A DNA stretch of 64,000 nucleotides from contig CAZSLO010000023.1 in NCBI GenBank assembly GCA_964608025.1, forward strand, positions 186,001 to 250,000, read 5' to 3'. Shown piece by piece: positions 1 to 8,986 of this stretch. Each line of letters begins with the position of its first letter. Position 1 is the stretch's first letter. The DNA comes from CAZSLO01 sp964608025. Lineage in GTDB: Bacteria; Chloroflexota; Dehalococcoidia; Lucifugimonadales; CAJWER01. A model generated the notes under the pieces. That model was given only the letters and a program-made list of their open reading frames with translations. It was not told where the DNA came from and ran no database searches. The translations under genes were made by a program, and so were the position numbers.

Positions 1-396
1 ATTGAAACAGTGCGGAGAATTTTTGGCAGGGTGCGACCGAAGGGTGATTTTGCACAGTCGTTAGAATTGTTGGCACGTGTCAAAGAGATTGATCCTGGTG
101 CTGTTACAAAGTCGGGAATGATGGTGGGGCTAGGAGAGACTTGGGAAGAAATTCTAGTTAATATGCGCGAACTACGATCAGTAAATTGTGATTTGCTAAC
201 GATAGGTCAATACTTAAGGCCATCGGAGAAACACATTGCCCTAGCTAAATGGTACACTCCGGAAGAATTCGAGGAGTTAAAGCAAGAAGGTCTAGCGCTA
301 GGGTTTAAGCACGTTGCCTCTGGTCCATTGGTTCGCAGTTCTTATCACGCTGATGAGCAACATGAAGCCGCGATGGCGGATTCAGTTGCTATTTAA
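1..396 (+). CDS. lipA: Lipoyl synthase, C-terminal part (5' end outside window)
   Basis: Radical-SAM enzyme that inserts two sulfurs into octanoyl groups on lipoyl domains. The frame is open from base 1, so the start and both Cys-rich cluster motifs lie upstream of the window. What is visible is the typical LipA C-terminal half: TKSGMMVGLGET, LLTIGQYLRPS and VASGPLVRSSYHADE. The serine of RSSY is the known non-cysteine ligand of the auxiliary 4Fe-4S cluster. The stop codon overlaps that of the convergent MetF-like gene (TTAA). Family assignment is secure; only completeness is lacking. Confidence 0.97.
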   Translation: METVRRIFGRVRPKGDFAQSLELLARVKEIDPGAVTKSGMMVGLGETWEEILVNMRELRSVNCDLLTIGQYLRPSEKHIALAKWYTPEEFEELKQEGLALGFKHVASGPLVRSSYHADEQHEAAMADSVAI

Positions 397-1259
397 TTCT
401 TGACAGTATCGATGACACGCTGTGCCGCTTCGTAGTCACGGCGACCTCCACGTAGAATTGGAGGTACTAAATATATTGATCGCAACCCAGTTCCCACGAA
501 ATTTTCTAGTATCTGGGATGCCACTTCGTATCCGGGCCGGCCTTTATCTATGTCGGCCTTTACCCAAGCCGGTGTATCGCTGAATACTATTCCATCTGGC
601 ACCATCACTTGTATGCCACAGAATATAGGGTTGGCAATAGTTTCCCTGTAAGATCGATGGTATGCGTCCATGAAATCGATTACGAGATTTGGTTCGAATA
701 CAGGTTGCATGAGGAAGAATTGGACTCCGGCCTCGATTTTGCGTCTAGTGAGCTTTAGTTCTTTTTCGAGTCCATTGGCTAAATCGATGGTTGCGCCGAT
801 ACAGAGGTTGGTTGGCGCATGGAGTTTATTGCCTTTGAAGTCCAATCCTTTATTCATTTCTGAAAGTGACGCGATTAGTTCGGTAGGTCTAAAATCATCG
901 ACAGTCCTTACTGTGCGAAGTTCTTGTGTATTGAAGGAGTCGCCTTTTACAATCACAATGTTCTCGAGACCGTTGATATTGGCCCCGAGCAACAAACTTT
1001 GGATGGCTATCTTGTTCATGTCACGTGTGGCTAGAGTGAAGATAACATCTTTACTAGTGTTGTTCTTGATCCACAGAGCACCTAGGGTAGAGTTCACGCG
1101 AATAGATCTGCCGGGATTGTATGCCACAGAAATGAAATCTGCCGTTAGTTTCTTGGCCTGATTCAATGTTTCAGGATCAGCACTACGAGGTGGAGAAAAA
1201 TCACAAACGATTAGAATATCTTTTGGGGCAGCTTCTCTTTTACCTACGATCGTGGCCAA
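393..1259 (-). CDS. Methylenetetrahydrofolate reductase-like protein (MetF family)
   Basis: 288-residue TIM-barrel flavoprotein of the MetF family, which interconverts methylene- and methyl-tetrahydrofolate. N-terminal CDFSPPRS, the stretch LENIVIVKGDS and the late QPVFEP segment fit the family, and the length matches the usual 280-300 residues. The only start near the conserved N terminus is TTG at 1259; no clear Shine-Dalgarno is seen. It converges on lipA with overlapping stops. It could supply or consume the methyl-THF handled by the corrinoid operon at 51-59 kb, but the two loci are far apart, so that link is inference. Electron donor unknown. Confidence 0.82.
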   Translation of the reverse strand: MATIVGKREAAPKDILIVCDFSPPRSADPETLNQAKKLTADFISVAYNPGRSIRVNSTLGALWIKNNTSKDVIFTLATRDMNKIAIQSLLLGANINGLENIVIVKGDSFNTQELRTVRTVDDFRPTELIASLSEMNKGLDFKGNKLHAPTNLCIGATIDLANGLEKELKLTRRKIEAGVQFFLMQPVFEPNLVIDFMDAYHRSYRETIANPIFCGIQVMVPDGIVFSDTPAWVKADIDKGRPGYEVASQILENFVGTGLRSIYLVPPILRGGRRDYEAAQRVIDTVKN

Positions 1260-1279
1260 AAAGATCAGGGCCTCTCTTG

Positions 1280-1319
1280 AAAAACTTAGCGGACAGGCGC
1301 AATATACGCCTGTCCGCTA
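1280..1319 (-). terminator. Intrinsic terminator of the zinc-ribbon gene
   Basis: A perfect 13-bp stem (1287-1299 with 1307-1319, core AGCGGACAGGCG) with a 7-base loop is followed on the minus strand by a five-T run (1284-1280). It lies about 50 bases past the stop of the 1371-1856 gene and before the MetF-like start. Confidence 0.85.
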
Positions 1320-1370
1320 TGGTCTCTGGTGTTGTATATCCCAGAGCTATAAGAAGTGCTTATATTAAGT

Positions 1371-1856
1371 CTAACGCCAACCTAACATACCGTTACTACG
1401 GGGAATAATTGAGACACGGTGGCCATCATCGCATCTAAACCTCTGTTCTTGGCGATCGGACCTCTTACCTGAAAGGGAGGATTCTTCCATTACGCATTCG
1501 CAAAATGGACAAGTAACTGAATAGACTGCCCTGTTTCCCTTCCTTACAAGTCGAACATGAGTAAGGGTTTCAAGCAGGTTTTCACTTATGCCAACGTAAC
1601 GGGCAATGTATCGAGTAGCAGCGCTAATAAGGCTGGTACGAGCCCAACGTGGTTCTATGTCTCTCGTATGTGTGTAATCTGCGTGTCCACAAGTTACACA
1701 TTGGGGTTCATCGTGTCCCATAAACATCCTGGATCCACATCTGACGCATGAACTAGGCTTGGATACCGGCTCCCTGGCTGGAGCAGTTGGCACCGATATT
1801 ATTGGCGTAGCGAATCCTGTAGCGACCTCATTATTAACCGTAGCAGTTGTAACCAT
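1371..1856 (-). CDS. Double zinc-ribbon protein of unknown function
   Basis: 161 residues. The N-terminal ~30 residues are low-complexity (Ala/Thr/Pro/Val). Two metal-binding sites follow: C37-x2-C40 with C53-x2-C56, and C116-x2-C119 with C142-x3-H146. Between them is a basic stretch, about residues 70-112, that could be helical and bind nucleic acid. ATG at 1856 follows a G-rich ribosome site (GGGGGG, 5 bases upstream). It sits directly behind a strong promoter and a folded leader RNA and has its own terminator, so it is a single-gene unit probably controlled through its leader. I do not recognise the family; a role in RNA/DNA binding or metal sensing is only inference. Confidence 0.75.
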   Translation of the reverse strand: MVTTATVNNEVATGFATPIISVPTAPAREPVSKPSSCVRCGSRMFMGHDEPQCVTCGHADYTHTRDIEPRWARTSLISAATRYIARYVGISENLLETLTHVRLVRKGNRAVYSVTCPFCECVMEESSLSGKRSDRQEQRFRCDDGHRVSIIPRSNGMLGWR

Positions 1857-1867
1857 AACGACCCCCC

Positions 1868-2046
1868 AGGTAAAAATCTCTTTGGGAGGAAACTAAAGTG
1901 GGTGCAGGCTGCCAAACGGCGGCCGCGTCGCAATAGCTACCAAGTCGCCGGCGAATATAAACTTTCGCCGAGCGTTCGTGAGAAGAACTGATCGACTTGA
2001 CCAGTCTAAGCGTCCACCCCCACGTGGAGCTTACCCCCAAAGCACG
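1868..2046 (-). ncRNA. Candidate structured RNA / leader of unknown class
   Basis: About 180 bases between a near-consensus promoter and the zinc-ribbon gene can fold into a closed multi-branch structure. P1 pairs 2036-2042 with 1880-1886 (CTTTGGG/CCCAAAG). P2 is a 10-bp hairpin at 2007-2033 (TAAGC-TCCAC with GTGGA-C-GCTTA). P3 pairs 1993-1999 with 1941-1947 (CAAGTCG/CGACTTG) and encloses P4 at 1949-1970 (CGGCGAA/TTCGCCG). P5 is a GGC-rich hairpin near 1907-1924. I checked for 6S, tmRNA, RNase P, SRP and common riboswitch signatures and found none. Ends are approximate. It may be a free RNA or a cis-regulatory leader; no strong terminator separates it from the gene. Confidence 0.55.
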
Positions 2047-2052
2047 CACATA

Positions 2053-2081
2053 TTCTTATACTAAAACAAGAAAAGTGTCAA
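2053..2081 (-). promoter_or_regulatory. Strong sigma-70-type promoter of the structured RNA
   Basis: On the minus strand a perfect -35 TTGACA (2081-2076), 17-base spacer and -10 TAAGAA (2058-2053; TATAAG overlaps it with a 15-base spacer) lie below an AT-rich tract that could act as an UP element. Predicted transcription start is near 2046, at the first helix of the folded RNA. Confidence 0.7.
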
Positions 2082-2282
2082 TACTTTTTTGGAATAGTTA
2101 TAGACTTTTATTGGAAAAACATTGAATTATGATCAACATTGATAATCGAACCTTGTTGTTAAAGGCTCAAATTATCGATGAACAGCGATTAAACAAAAAA
2201 ATAAAAGACCGTGATTGTCTAAGCTAGTGGTGGGCTTTATTCAATATTTGCTTCAGACTTTAATGGCGCCGAAAATCAGGAC

Positions 2283-3449
2283 CTATAGTTTACTGTTTAC
2301 GAACCGGTCGATTCGCTCTAGGGCCTTTTCGATATTCTCAGTGGAATTTGCGAAAGAAAATCTGATGCATCCTTTGCCATATTGTCCGAACGATTCTCCT
2401 GCTAGACTGGCCACTCCGCCTTGTTCTAGTAGTTCGTCTGCGAACTGACGACTAGACATGCCGGTCCCTTCGATACTTGGGAAGATGTAGAATGCCCCTT
2501 TTGGCATCGGGCAGTTGATTCCCTTGATTTGATTGAGGCCATTGACAATGATGTCGCGACGTTTTTTGAATTCCTCGACGATGTGGTACGCGGCATCTTG
2601 TGGTCCATCCATAGCTTCCATCGCGGCCATCTGGGTGAAAGCTGCTGTACAAGAAACACTATTTGTTCCCAGGCGTGAGATGGGTTCCACTAGTTCGGTT
2701 GGCATGACGCCGAATCCCACTCTCCATCCAGTCATAGCGTATGTCTTTGAAAAGCCGTCAAGTATGATCGTCTGACTATGTAAACCATTAAACTGAGTTA
2801 TGCTTTGGTGCTTGCCTTCGTATAAAAATCGACTGTAAATCTCATCTGAAAGAACCACGATCCCATTATCAGCCGCCAGGGCCGCTAGTTCTTTGAGATC
2901 TTTCTTTTCGATGATGCTACCGCAAGGATTGTTTGGTGAGTTGATAATCATCATTTTTGTCCGTGGGGAAATTTGACTCGCTACCTCTGCGACGTCAATA
3001 TTGAAATCTCGCTCGGGCAGTAGTTTCATGGGCACTGGTATACCACCAACGAAATTGATCATCGATTCGTAAATCGGGAAACCAGGGTTTGGGTAGAGTA
3101 CTTCATCGCCCTCGTCTATAAGTGCGAGAATGGCAAAGAACATGACCGGTTTCCCACCCGGGGTTATCACTACATTTTCTCCTGAGACCGGTATACCTCT
3201 GGTATCCGCTATCTCTTGGGCAATCCGGTCTCTGACTTCTTGTAGGCCTGGGGAAGGGCCATAGTGTGTAAAGCCGTTGTTAAGTGCTTGGGCACCGGCA
3301 TCAATAATATTTCTAGGGGTATCGAAATCAGGCTCGCCAATCTCAAGATGGATAATATCAGCGCCGGCGGCTTCAAGTTTCCTAGCCTTCATCAATACCT
3401 CAAATGCTGTTTCGGTACCAAGACGATTCATCCGCTTTGCAAGCTTCAT
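2283..3449 (-). CDS. PLP-dependent aspartate-type aminotransferase (class I/II)
   Basis: 388 residues, fold-type I aminotransferase that moves amino groups between an amino acid (probably aspartate) and a 2-oxo acid. Visible landmarks: SPNNPCG at 171-177, Asp202 in SDEIYS (pyridine nitrogen), the Schiff-base Lys235 in GFSKTYAMTGWR, and the substrate-carboxylate Arg in GCIRFSFA. ATG at 3449 follows GGGAGA with good spacing. Divergent from ispH across about 106 bases. Exact substrate cannot be read from sequence. Confidence 0.92.
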   Translation of the reverse strand: MKLAKRMNRLGTETAFEVLMKARKLEAAGADIIHLEIGEPDFDTPRNIIDAGAQALNNGFTHYGPSPGLQEVRDRIAQEIADTRGIPVSGENVVITPGGKPVMFFAILALIDEGDEVLYPNPGFPIYESMINFVGGIPVPMKLLPERDFNIDVAEVASQISPRTKMMIINSPNNPCGSIIEKKDLKELAALAADNGIVVLSDEIYSRFLYEGKHQSITQFNGLHSQTIILDGFSKTYAMTGWRVGFGVMPTELVEPISRLGTNSVSCTAAFTQMAAMEAMDGPQDAAYHIVEEFKKRRDIIVNGLNQIKGINCPMPKGAFYIFPSIEGTGMSSRQFADELLEQGGVASLAGESFGQYGKGCIRFSFANSTENIEKALERIDRFVNSKL

Positions 3450-3555
3450 ATTGATCTCCCTGTCTGCCGACTAGATCTAGTATATCGTGCACCGATGTGC
3501 TTCAAAAGGGTAATATAGACAAGGTACAGCTATAAAATAGAGTGATAAATCGGAT

Positions 3556-4491
3556 TTGAGCTTGATAACTGAGGGATCCCGGATTCCTAGCATAAAAGTA
3601 TATCTTGGCACGCCACGTGGATTTTGTGCTGGTGTCGTTAGGGCTATTGATGTTGTAGAAATAGCCTTGGAGCGATATGCAGCGCCGGTGTATGTAAAGC
3701 ATGAGATAGTGCACAATCCTTACGTAGTAAAATCCCTGGAAAAAAAGGGTGCCCTTACTGTCGACGATGTCGATGATATCCCTGAAGGATCTACAGTCAT
3801 CTTCTCTGCTCATGGATCTCCTCCTGATGACTTTGTCAAAGCTAAACAACGGGACCTTAACGTTATAGATGCCACGTGTCCTCTAGTTACCAAGGTTCAT
3901 AATGAGGCACATAAATATTCGAAAGATGGCCGCAGACTGATACTCGTAGGGCATCGAGGTCACCAAGAAGTCATTGGATCAATGGGCCAGGAACCAATGC
4001 ATCTTGTAGACGATCGGGAAGAAATTGATCTTCCGGATTGGGACGAAAATACACCAGTGACAGTACTTACCCAGACTACCCTTTCAGTTGATGATACGCA
4101 GAAAGCCATCAATGAGATCAAGGGTAGATTCAATGATGTAGAAGTCCGGAATGACTTGTGTTATGCAACCACAAATCGACAGATATCAGTGAAGGACCTT
4201 TGCAGGTATGTAGAACTCATCTTGGTGATCGGTGCTCCTAACAGTTCGAACTGTAACAGGTTGCGTGAAGTCGCTGAAGCAAATGGAGTGACTGCCTATT
4301 TGATCAATGGACCTGAGGAGCTCGTTCCTGATTGGCTCGAATCAATCCAAAACGTTGGGATTACATCAGGGGCGTCCACACCGGATTTGCTTGTAGAACG
4401 AGTCATTAATGCTCTCGATCCCGAGGAAGTTATAACTGTAAAGGGTGCCGAAGAAGACGTCAGTTTCGTTCTGCCTCTAGAGATGAGATGA
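3556..4491 (+). CDS. ispH: 4-hydroxy-3-methylbut-2-enyl diphosphate reductase
   Basis: Last step of the MEP isoprenoid pathway, reducing HMBPP to IPP and DMAPP with a 4Fe-4S cluster. The three cluster cysteines are Cys24 (RGFCAGV), Cys108 (DATCPLV) and Cys202 (NDLCYATTNRQ). Substrate-binding HEIVHN, FSAHG and TQTTLS are present. The catalytic Glu is kept in GHQEVIG, where the usual HPEV has become HQEV. The start is taken as TTG 3556; no ATG precedes the conserved GTPRGFCAGV. 311 residues is normal. comB follows 30 bases later on the same strand, so they may be co-transcribed. Confidence 0.96.
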   Translation: MSLITEGSRIPSIKVYLGTPRGFCAGVVRAIDVVEIALERYAAPVYVKHEIVHNPYVVKSLEKKGALTVDDVDDIPEGSTVIFSAHGSPPDDFVKAKQRDLNVIDATCPLVTKVHNEAHKYSKDGRRLILVGHRGHQEVIGSMGQEPMHLVDDREEIDLPDWDENTPVTVLTQTTLSVDDTQKAINEIKGRFNDVEVRNDLCYATTNRQISVKDLCRYVELILVIGAPNSSNCNRLREVAEANGVTAYLINGPEELVPDWLESIQNVGITSGASTPDLLVERVINALDPEEVITVKGAEEDVSFVLPLEMR

Positions 4492-4521
4492 TTCGTTTAA
4501 TCTTTGTAACGGGTGAAGTTA

Positions 4522-5211
4522 ATGCGTGTATTGATAGATAGCCTGGCTGGAGGTGCAAGAAGGGCAGAAGGCACTGTTGTGATAATTGACGTATTCCGAG
4601 CTTTCACGACAGCAGCAGTTGCATTGTCACGGGGAGCTACCAAGATAATTTTGGTGGCGGGTGTTGATGAAGCGTTGGATATTAGAAATAGAGGCGAAGC
4701 TCACATTGCAATTGGAGAGGTTGCGGGCACCAAGCCGGAAGGATTCGACTTTGGGAATTCACCGTTTGAACTGTCGAAGGCCGATGTTGGGGGTAAGATA
4801 CTCGTTCAGCGGACGTCTGCAGGAACCCTCGGTGTTACTGAGGCGACCAATGCTGTACGTACTTACGCTGGTTCTCTGATCGTAGCGAAGCCTACGATTG
4901 AAGCATTGCTTGAGGATGCCCCAGAACTTGTAACTATTGTCGCGATGGGGGGAGATGCAGTATCAAGAACTGACGAGGACGAACTCTGTGCTCTTTACAT
5001 GAAGAATCTACTTGAAGGAAGGGCTCCAGATCCAGATGCGATCAAGACCTTGATTCTCGCTGGAGACCAGTCTGCCAAATACGATGACCCCGCCCAGCCC
5101 CAGTACCATCCCGAGGATAGAGATTGGGCCCTCAAGATCGATTACTTAGACTTCGCAATTGCTGTTGAAAACGAGGACGGATTATTGGTCGCTCGATCCC
5201 GACGTGCCTGA
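4522..5211 (+). CDS. ComB-family 2-phosphosulfolactate phosphatase-like protein
   Basis: About 229 residues of the ComB family, Mg-dependent hydrolases named for coenzyme M synthesis but common in bacteria lacking that cofactor. Family features include VVIIDVFRAFTTAA near the N terminus, the RTSAGT loop, and a C-terminal DFAIAVENEDGLLVAR segment. I take ATG 4522; an in-frame GTG at 4513 is also possible. Downstream of ispH in the same direction, with an intrinsic terminator at 5482. Its last ~70 bases are overlapped on the opposite strand by a phosphatase remnant. The real substrate here is unknown. Confidence 0.85.
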   Translation: MRVLIDSLAGGARRAEGTVVIIDVFRAFTTAAVALSRGATKIILVAGVDEALDIRNRGEAHIAIGEVAGTKPEGFDFGNSPFELSKADVGGKILVQRTSAGTLGVTEATNAVRTYAGSLIVAKPTIEALLEDAPELVTIVAMGGDAVSRTDEDELCALYMKNLLEGRAPDPDAIKTLILAGDQSAKYDDPAQPQYHPEDRDWALKIDYLDFAIAVENEDGLLVARSRRA

Positions 5212-5420
5212 CCTTCCGAATCCGTCATCAATGTAACTATAGCTGTGGCATCAAAGTCCCTCTTGATTACCGACAGGTCTGTAGCTAAGTCCCTATCCCA
5301 ATAACCTCCGAAGGAAGATGGTCCTTTCTTTCCTGGGCAAAGGGGAATACCAATTTTGCCGGGATAATCCGGGAGCATTATCTCAGCAACTTCTATTGGG
5401 TCAGTGATACTAGTCTTCAC
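5142..5420 (-). pseudogene. Remnant of a dual-specificity (CDKN3-like) protein phosphatase
   Basis: The 92-codon minus-strand frame (GTG start 5420) begins like small bacterial dual-specificity/tyrosine phosphatases: IGIPLCPGKK, then WDRDLATDLSVIKRD and ATAIVTLM. The similarity stops around residue 70, and the catalytic HCxxGxxR part is missing because the frame runs into the antisense of the comB 3' end. It therefore looks like the N-terminal stub of a deleted gene. Recognition is from memory of the family pattern. A real short protein cannot be excluded, but it could not be a phosphatase. Confidence 0.5.
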
Positions 5421-5481
5421 AATCGTTATTATTCTCGATGTGAGCCCACTGCAATCTGTTATCGAGCTTGGGCCCTAATTC

Positions 5482-5518
5482 GACTCTAGCCGACCAATGA
5501 CGGCTAGAGTCTGTTTTT
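5482..5518 (+). terminator. Intrinsic terminator downstream of comB
   Basis: Perfect 11-bp stem GACTCTAGCCG (5482-5492) with 5501-5511, 8-base loop, then TGTTTTT on the plus strand. It probably ends the ispH-comB transcript; the 270 bases between comB and it hold only the antisense phosphatase remnant. Confidence 0.85.
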
Positions 5519-5717
5519 ACACGCCCTCATTTATGTTCGCAAAGTGGGAGTAGATCAGATTCTATCCAGTCACGTTTAATTTGGTTAGTAGTGGTTAAAT
5601 GTCGGAGTGATGCCAATCGAGCATTTTGGACAGAGTCCGTCAGGCAATAAGATCGTAATTACGGGCATTCTGACGAGTTTACACTACGATTATATTAGGA
5701 AGTCATAACAAAATAAT

Positions 5718-6149
5718 ATGCGGAATTTACCAATTAGCAAATCGATAGTCTATTACTGGACACCTGTATGGTTCTGGATGATCGGTATTTTTGTAGCTTC
5801 AAGCATTCCTTCAGTGGAGATACAACAGAGTGAGATAGTTGGTACATTAACTATGTCGTCGCCTCTTTTGGCTAACCAGGTCACTATCCATTTAACAGAG
5901 TATGGAATATTGTCTCTGTTACTATACCGGCTGATCCTTCATACTCGGATGATACATCCTGCAAAGGTTTGGTTTTTGGCTGTTGTACTCAGTGTACTTT
6001 ACGGGATTTCTGATGAATTGCATCAATTCTTTGTGCCAGGTAGGTACTCGGAATTAATGGATTTAAGTTACGATGCCATGGGCGCTATATTCGGTGCTTC
6101 ATTTGCATTGCTGGCTACCAATGTGATTAACAGACTCCGAAATACATAG
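5718..6149 (+). CDS. VanZ-like membrane protein
   Basis: 143 residues with about four membrane helices (roughly 14-31, 58-74, 86-102 and 118-134). The family signature SDELHQFFVPGR is followed by LMDLSYDAMGAIFG. VanZ-like proteins are small inner-membrane proteins of unclear biochemical role; the founding member gives low-level teicoplanin resistance, but most homologues are not resistance genes. ATG at 5718 has no strong ribosome site. It stands alone between the comB terminator and the convergent transporter gene. Confidence 0.85.
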   Translation: MRNLPISKSIVYYWTPVWFWMIGIFVASSIPSVEIQQSEIVGTLTMSSPLLANQVTIHLTEYGILSLLLYRLILHTRMIHPAKVWFLAVVLSVLYGISDELHQFFVPGRYSELMDLSYDAMGAIFGASFALLATNVINRLRNT

Positions 6150-6298
6150 GTTAAGTATGTATTTATCTAATCTCTGAATTGTATTTGTAGAAGATATTTT
6201 GATCTTTATGTTCAGATTTATATTCGGAATTGTCCGAGAAAGCTTCTGGGATAATTGTGCTCAGTGCGATTCATTAAAACGAAGATTCGGCAGGTCGG

Positions 6299-8968
6299 TT
6301 ATTCTTTCGGAGCGTCTGTATCGCCAACTATGCTAGTTTCGGATAAATCTCGTGTGACCAATAGAAGTAGTGATGGTAAGACCAGTAATGATGCCACTGC
6401 GGCCATGAGAATCATCGTGGCGGTGAGTATTCCGTAAGAAGAGAACATCGGCATGGGCGCGAATCCCATAATTCCGAATCCTATGATACTGCTGACGGCT
6501 GATGCTATCAAAGCTATCCCAGTGCCAGCAGCAGCTTTTCGGAGAGCTTCTTCTTTGTTCCTACTGCGACTCAGCTCCTCCCGAAAACGCTGAGTCATGT
6601 GGATTGCGTAGTCAATACCAATCCCTATGGAGACTGCGGCTATAGTGGCTGTTATGAAGTTCAGCCCGAAACCAAATGCATACATGAACGCGTAAATCCA
6701 TATTACGACCAACGCTATAGGTATGATGGTGACTACGCCAAGCAGGATAGACCGCATGGCGAATATAGTTATGATTAAACAAAGTACAATAGCTATACCA
6801 AGGGCCTCTTGTAGTCCATCAGTCGTAGCATCTAAGGATGCCTGCCGCGTATAAGGAGAACCTGTTAAGCCAACGAGAGAGATCCCGGAAGTTTGCCGAA
6901 GTATCTCTATATCTCTTTCTAGGGTTTCTTTTGATCTGATCACCTTCTTCTGTTCGCGGGTACCAGGAATGCCAAGTACGATTGCTGTGGCGTCTGGTTT
7001 GATGCCGGTAGGGTCGTGGAACAAAGTTTCCCCTACCTCGAGCCGGTCATAGGCCATTTGTTTTGATGTCAGAGGTACACCGTACCGATAAATATATTCA
7101 TAAATAGCGCCTAATTGTTCATGGTTTGTAGGCCAGATGTAGACTCGGTTTTCATACTCGAACTTGCCTGGATTTTTGTCGGATATTTCGATGCCTGTTG
7201 AATTGGCAATTTGTTCACGCGCGTAGCCAGAGCGCATCACTTGATCTAGGATGTTAAACAAAGTACGAGCTTGGATTGAAGCTCCTCCGTTGTTGTTCTT
7301 GGCAACATAGGGATTGTCACCTGCATTATCTATGAATGTAGATATAGCCTTAAGAGCTTTGGGTTGAGTCAGGTCTCCCTCAAGATAGATTATGGCTGAT
7401 TCTCCCGCTGAATCACCGATATGGAGGTCCATCTTATCTAGCCCAATCGCGAAATCAGAATCACTTTTGAAGAAGTCCTTGACGTCGAATGTGGCGTCGA
7501 GTCGGGTAGCATAATAGCTTGAGATAAGTGTAGCTATGAGAACTATGGGCAATACTATCAACCGGCGATTTGCTAGGAAAAGTACTATGTTGGGTATTGA
7601 CCAGCGACTATGGACCAGCGGAGGATACTCGATGTGTTTCGATATGGTTATTTGCTGCTTTGCCAGCTTGGCTCGGAATGCGTCGATCCGCATAAGAGCA
7701 ATAGGCATAGTGAGCCCCATTATCATAAATGCGGCAAAGATAGCGAGGCTTGCACCTATCCCGAATCCTACTACGGTTTCTATGTCCGCAGACGCATTGG
7801 CTACGAATGCTATCGCGTCAGTGAACATAGCGAGAGTTAATGCACCTAAAACTCCTGCCATACCTATTTTCAAGGCAGCCCTTGGATCTAGTCCCAACCC
7901 TCGTTCTTCTCTATAACGGTTTACAGCGTGAATTATAAAGTCGGCCCCTAGAGAAATCATTGCGATTGGCACTATGAATTCGAGGGTGGTAGATGAGTTT
8001 AGGCCGATCAGGTTTGACAGCCCTTTAAGCCACACGATCATCGCTCCAAGTCCAATAGCAGTTAGTAATACAACCCAGCTTGATTTCAAGCTAATGCCCA
8101 CGATCACGAGGACGGCAAGAAATGTAGCTATAATGAACGGTATCGCGGTGCCTACTTCATCCTCTAATTCAAGACTGGCGTCAATAGCCATACCCCACAA
8201 CTGGTAGGTTTCTTGATTACCGCGGAGTAATTCTTGAACCTTGCGATTGAAGTGTTCTTTGTCGACGGTGGCTTGATCGCTGGTTGTACCGATTCTCAGG
8301 CTGCCGCCGCCTAGTTTTTCGTTATCAGCCGCAACTCCGAAAGTGACTGCAGGTGAAGACCAAATATCGAATTTTTGATCGGAAACCACGGTCTTTTGAC
8401 GCGATATTGAGTTGAGGAGAAAGGATGTCCTAGTGTCATTGAAAACATAGTTCAGGGCGAGCTTCACTTGGTTCTCACTTGCATCTACCAAAGTGGTATT
8501 TAAATCGGGATGATTTCGCATAACTTCGTCAACTGCATTTGCGATTGTGAAGATGCCTACCCTGGGTTGTTGGCGATCAATGTTGAATCCATTGTAGAGG
8601 TACGACTGAGTTGGAAGGTTAGGTGGACTCAACTGGCCACTAATATCTGCCTTGCGGAGTTTCTCTGAATTTTCCAGGAGTTCTAACAAAGGCGCTTTGG
8701 TTAGTATGTCGCCATTGCGGGCCTCCACGACAAAGAACGCTCCGTGGATCCGTGGGGGCAGATTGGTATTGTATCGGTTCTCAAGGTCGTATACTGGCCC
8801 TCCTGGATTGTCCGAGGCTTGATCTTCAGGTGCCATTAACATCATAGGGAAAACTAGCAAGCCGGTGATTACGATCATGGAAACGATGAACAATCCAGAG
8901 CTTTTTTCTAGTCTGTTTGCGGTGCGTTGAGCAAGGCTCAAGCGATCGCTCTTTGAATGATTGATCAA
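6299..8968 (-). CDS. MMPL/RND-superfamily exporter
   Basis: 889-residue membrane transporter of the MMPL/patched-like RND group, expected to move lipids or hydrophobic compounds using the proton gradient. After an N-terminal helix (~31-47) comes a large extracytoplasmic domain and a five-to-six-helix block ending near LGADFIIHAVNRYREE. A second extracytoplasmic domain and a second block carrying IGIGIDYAIHMTQRFREE follow; the repeated D-x-x-I-H motif in both halves is typical. Start is TTG 8968 with no obvious Shine-Dalgarno; only 18 bases separate it from glnS upstream, so co-transcription is likely. Cargo unknown. Confidence 0.85.
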   Translation of the reverse strand: MINHSKSDRLSLAQRTANRLEKSSGLFIVSMIVITGLLVFPMMLMAPEDQASDNPGGPVYDLENRYNTNLPPRIHGAFFVVEARNGDILTKAPLLELLENSEKLRKADISGQLSPPNLPTQSYLYNGFNIDRQQPRVGIFTIANAVDEVMRNHPDLNTTLVDASENQVKLALNYVFNDTRTSFLLNSISRQKTVVSDQKFDIWSSPAVTFGVAADNEKLGGGSLRIGTTSDQATVDKEHFNRKVQELLRGNQETYQLWGMAIDASLELEDEVGTAIPFIIATFLAVLVIVGISLKSSWVVLLTAIGLGAMIVWLKGLSNLIGLNSSTTLEFIVPIAMISLGADFIIHAVNRYREERGLGLDPRAALKIGMAGVLGALTLAMFTDAIAFVANASADIETVVGFGIGASLAIFAAFMIMGLTMPIALMRIDAFRAKLAKQQITISKHIEYPPLVHSRWSIPNIVLFLANRRLIVLPIVLIATLISSYYATRLDATFDVKDFFKSDSDFAIGLDKMDLHIGDSAGESAIIYLEGDLTQPKALKAISTFIDNAGDNPYVAKNNNGGASIQARTLFNILDQVMRSGYAREQIANSTGIEISDKNPGKFEYENRVYIWPTNHEQLGAIYEYIYRYGVPLTSKQMAYDRLEVGETLFHDPTGIKPDATAIVLGIPGTREQKKVIRSKETLERDIEILRQTSGISLVGLTGSPYTRQASLDATTDGLQEALGIAIVLCLIITIFAMRSILLGVVTIIPIALVVIWIYAFMYAFGFGLNFITATIAAVSIGIGIDYAIHMTQRFREELSRSRNKEEALRKAAAGTGIALIASAVSSIIGFGIMGFAPMPMFSSYGILTATMILMAAVASLLVLPSLLLLVTRDLSETSIVGDTDAPKE

Positions 8969-8986
8969 GTTTCGAATTTTTGGGGT

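Noticed and set aside
670..1161. 163-codon frame opposite the MetF-like gene
   Set aside because: Antisense shadow of an assigned gene.
1834..2049. 71-codon frame across the structured RNA
   Set aside because: No ribosome site, no protein pattern, and the region is better explained by paired stems.
2143..2165. GATAATCGAACC-like string resembling a tRNA T-arm
   Set aside because: No acceptor, anticodon or D-arm can be built around it.
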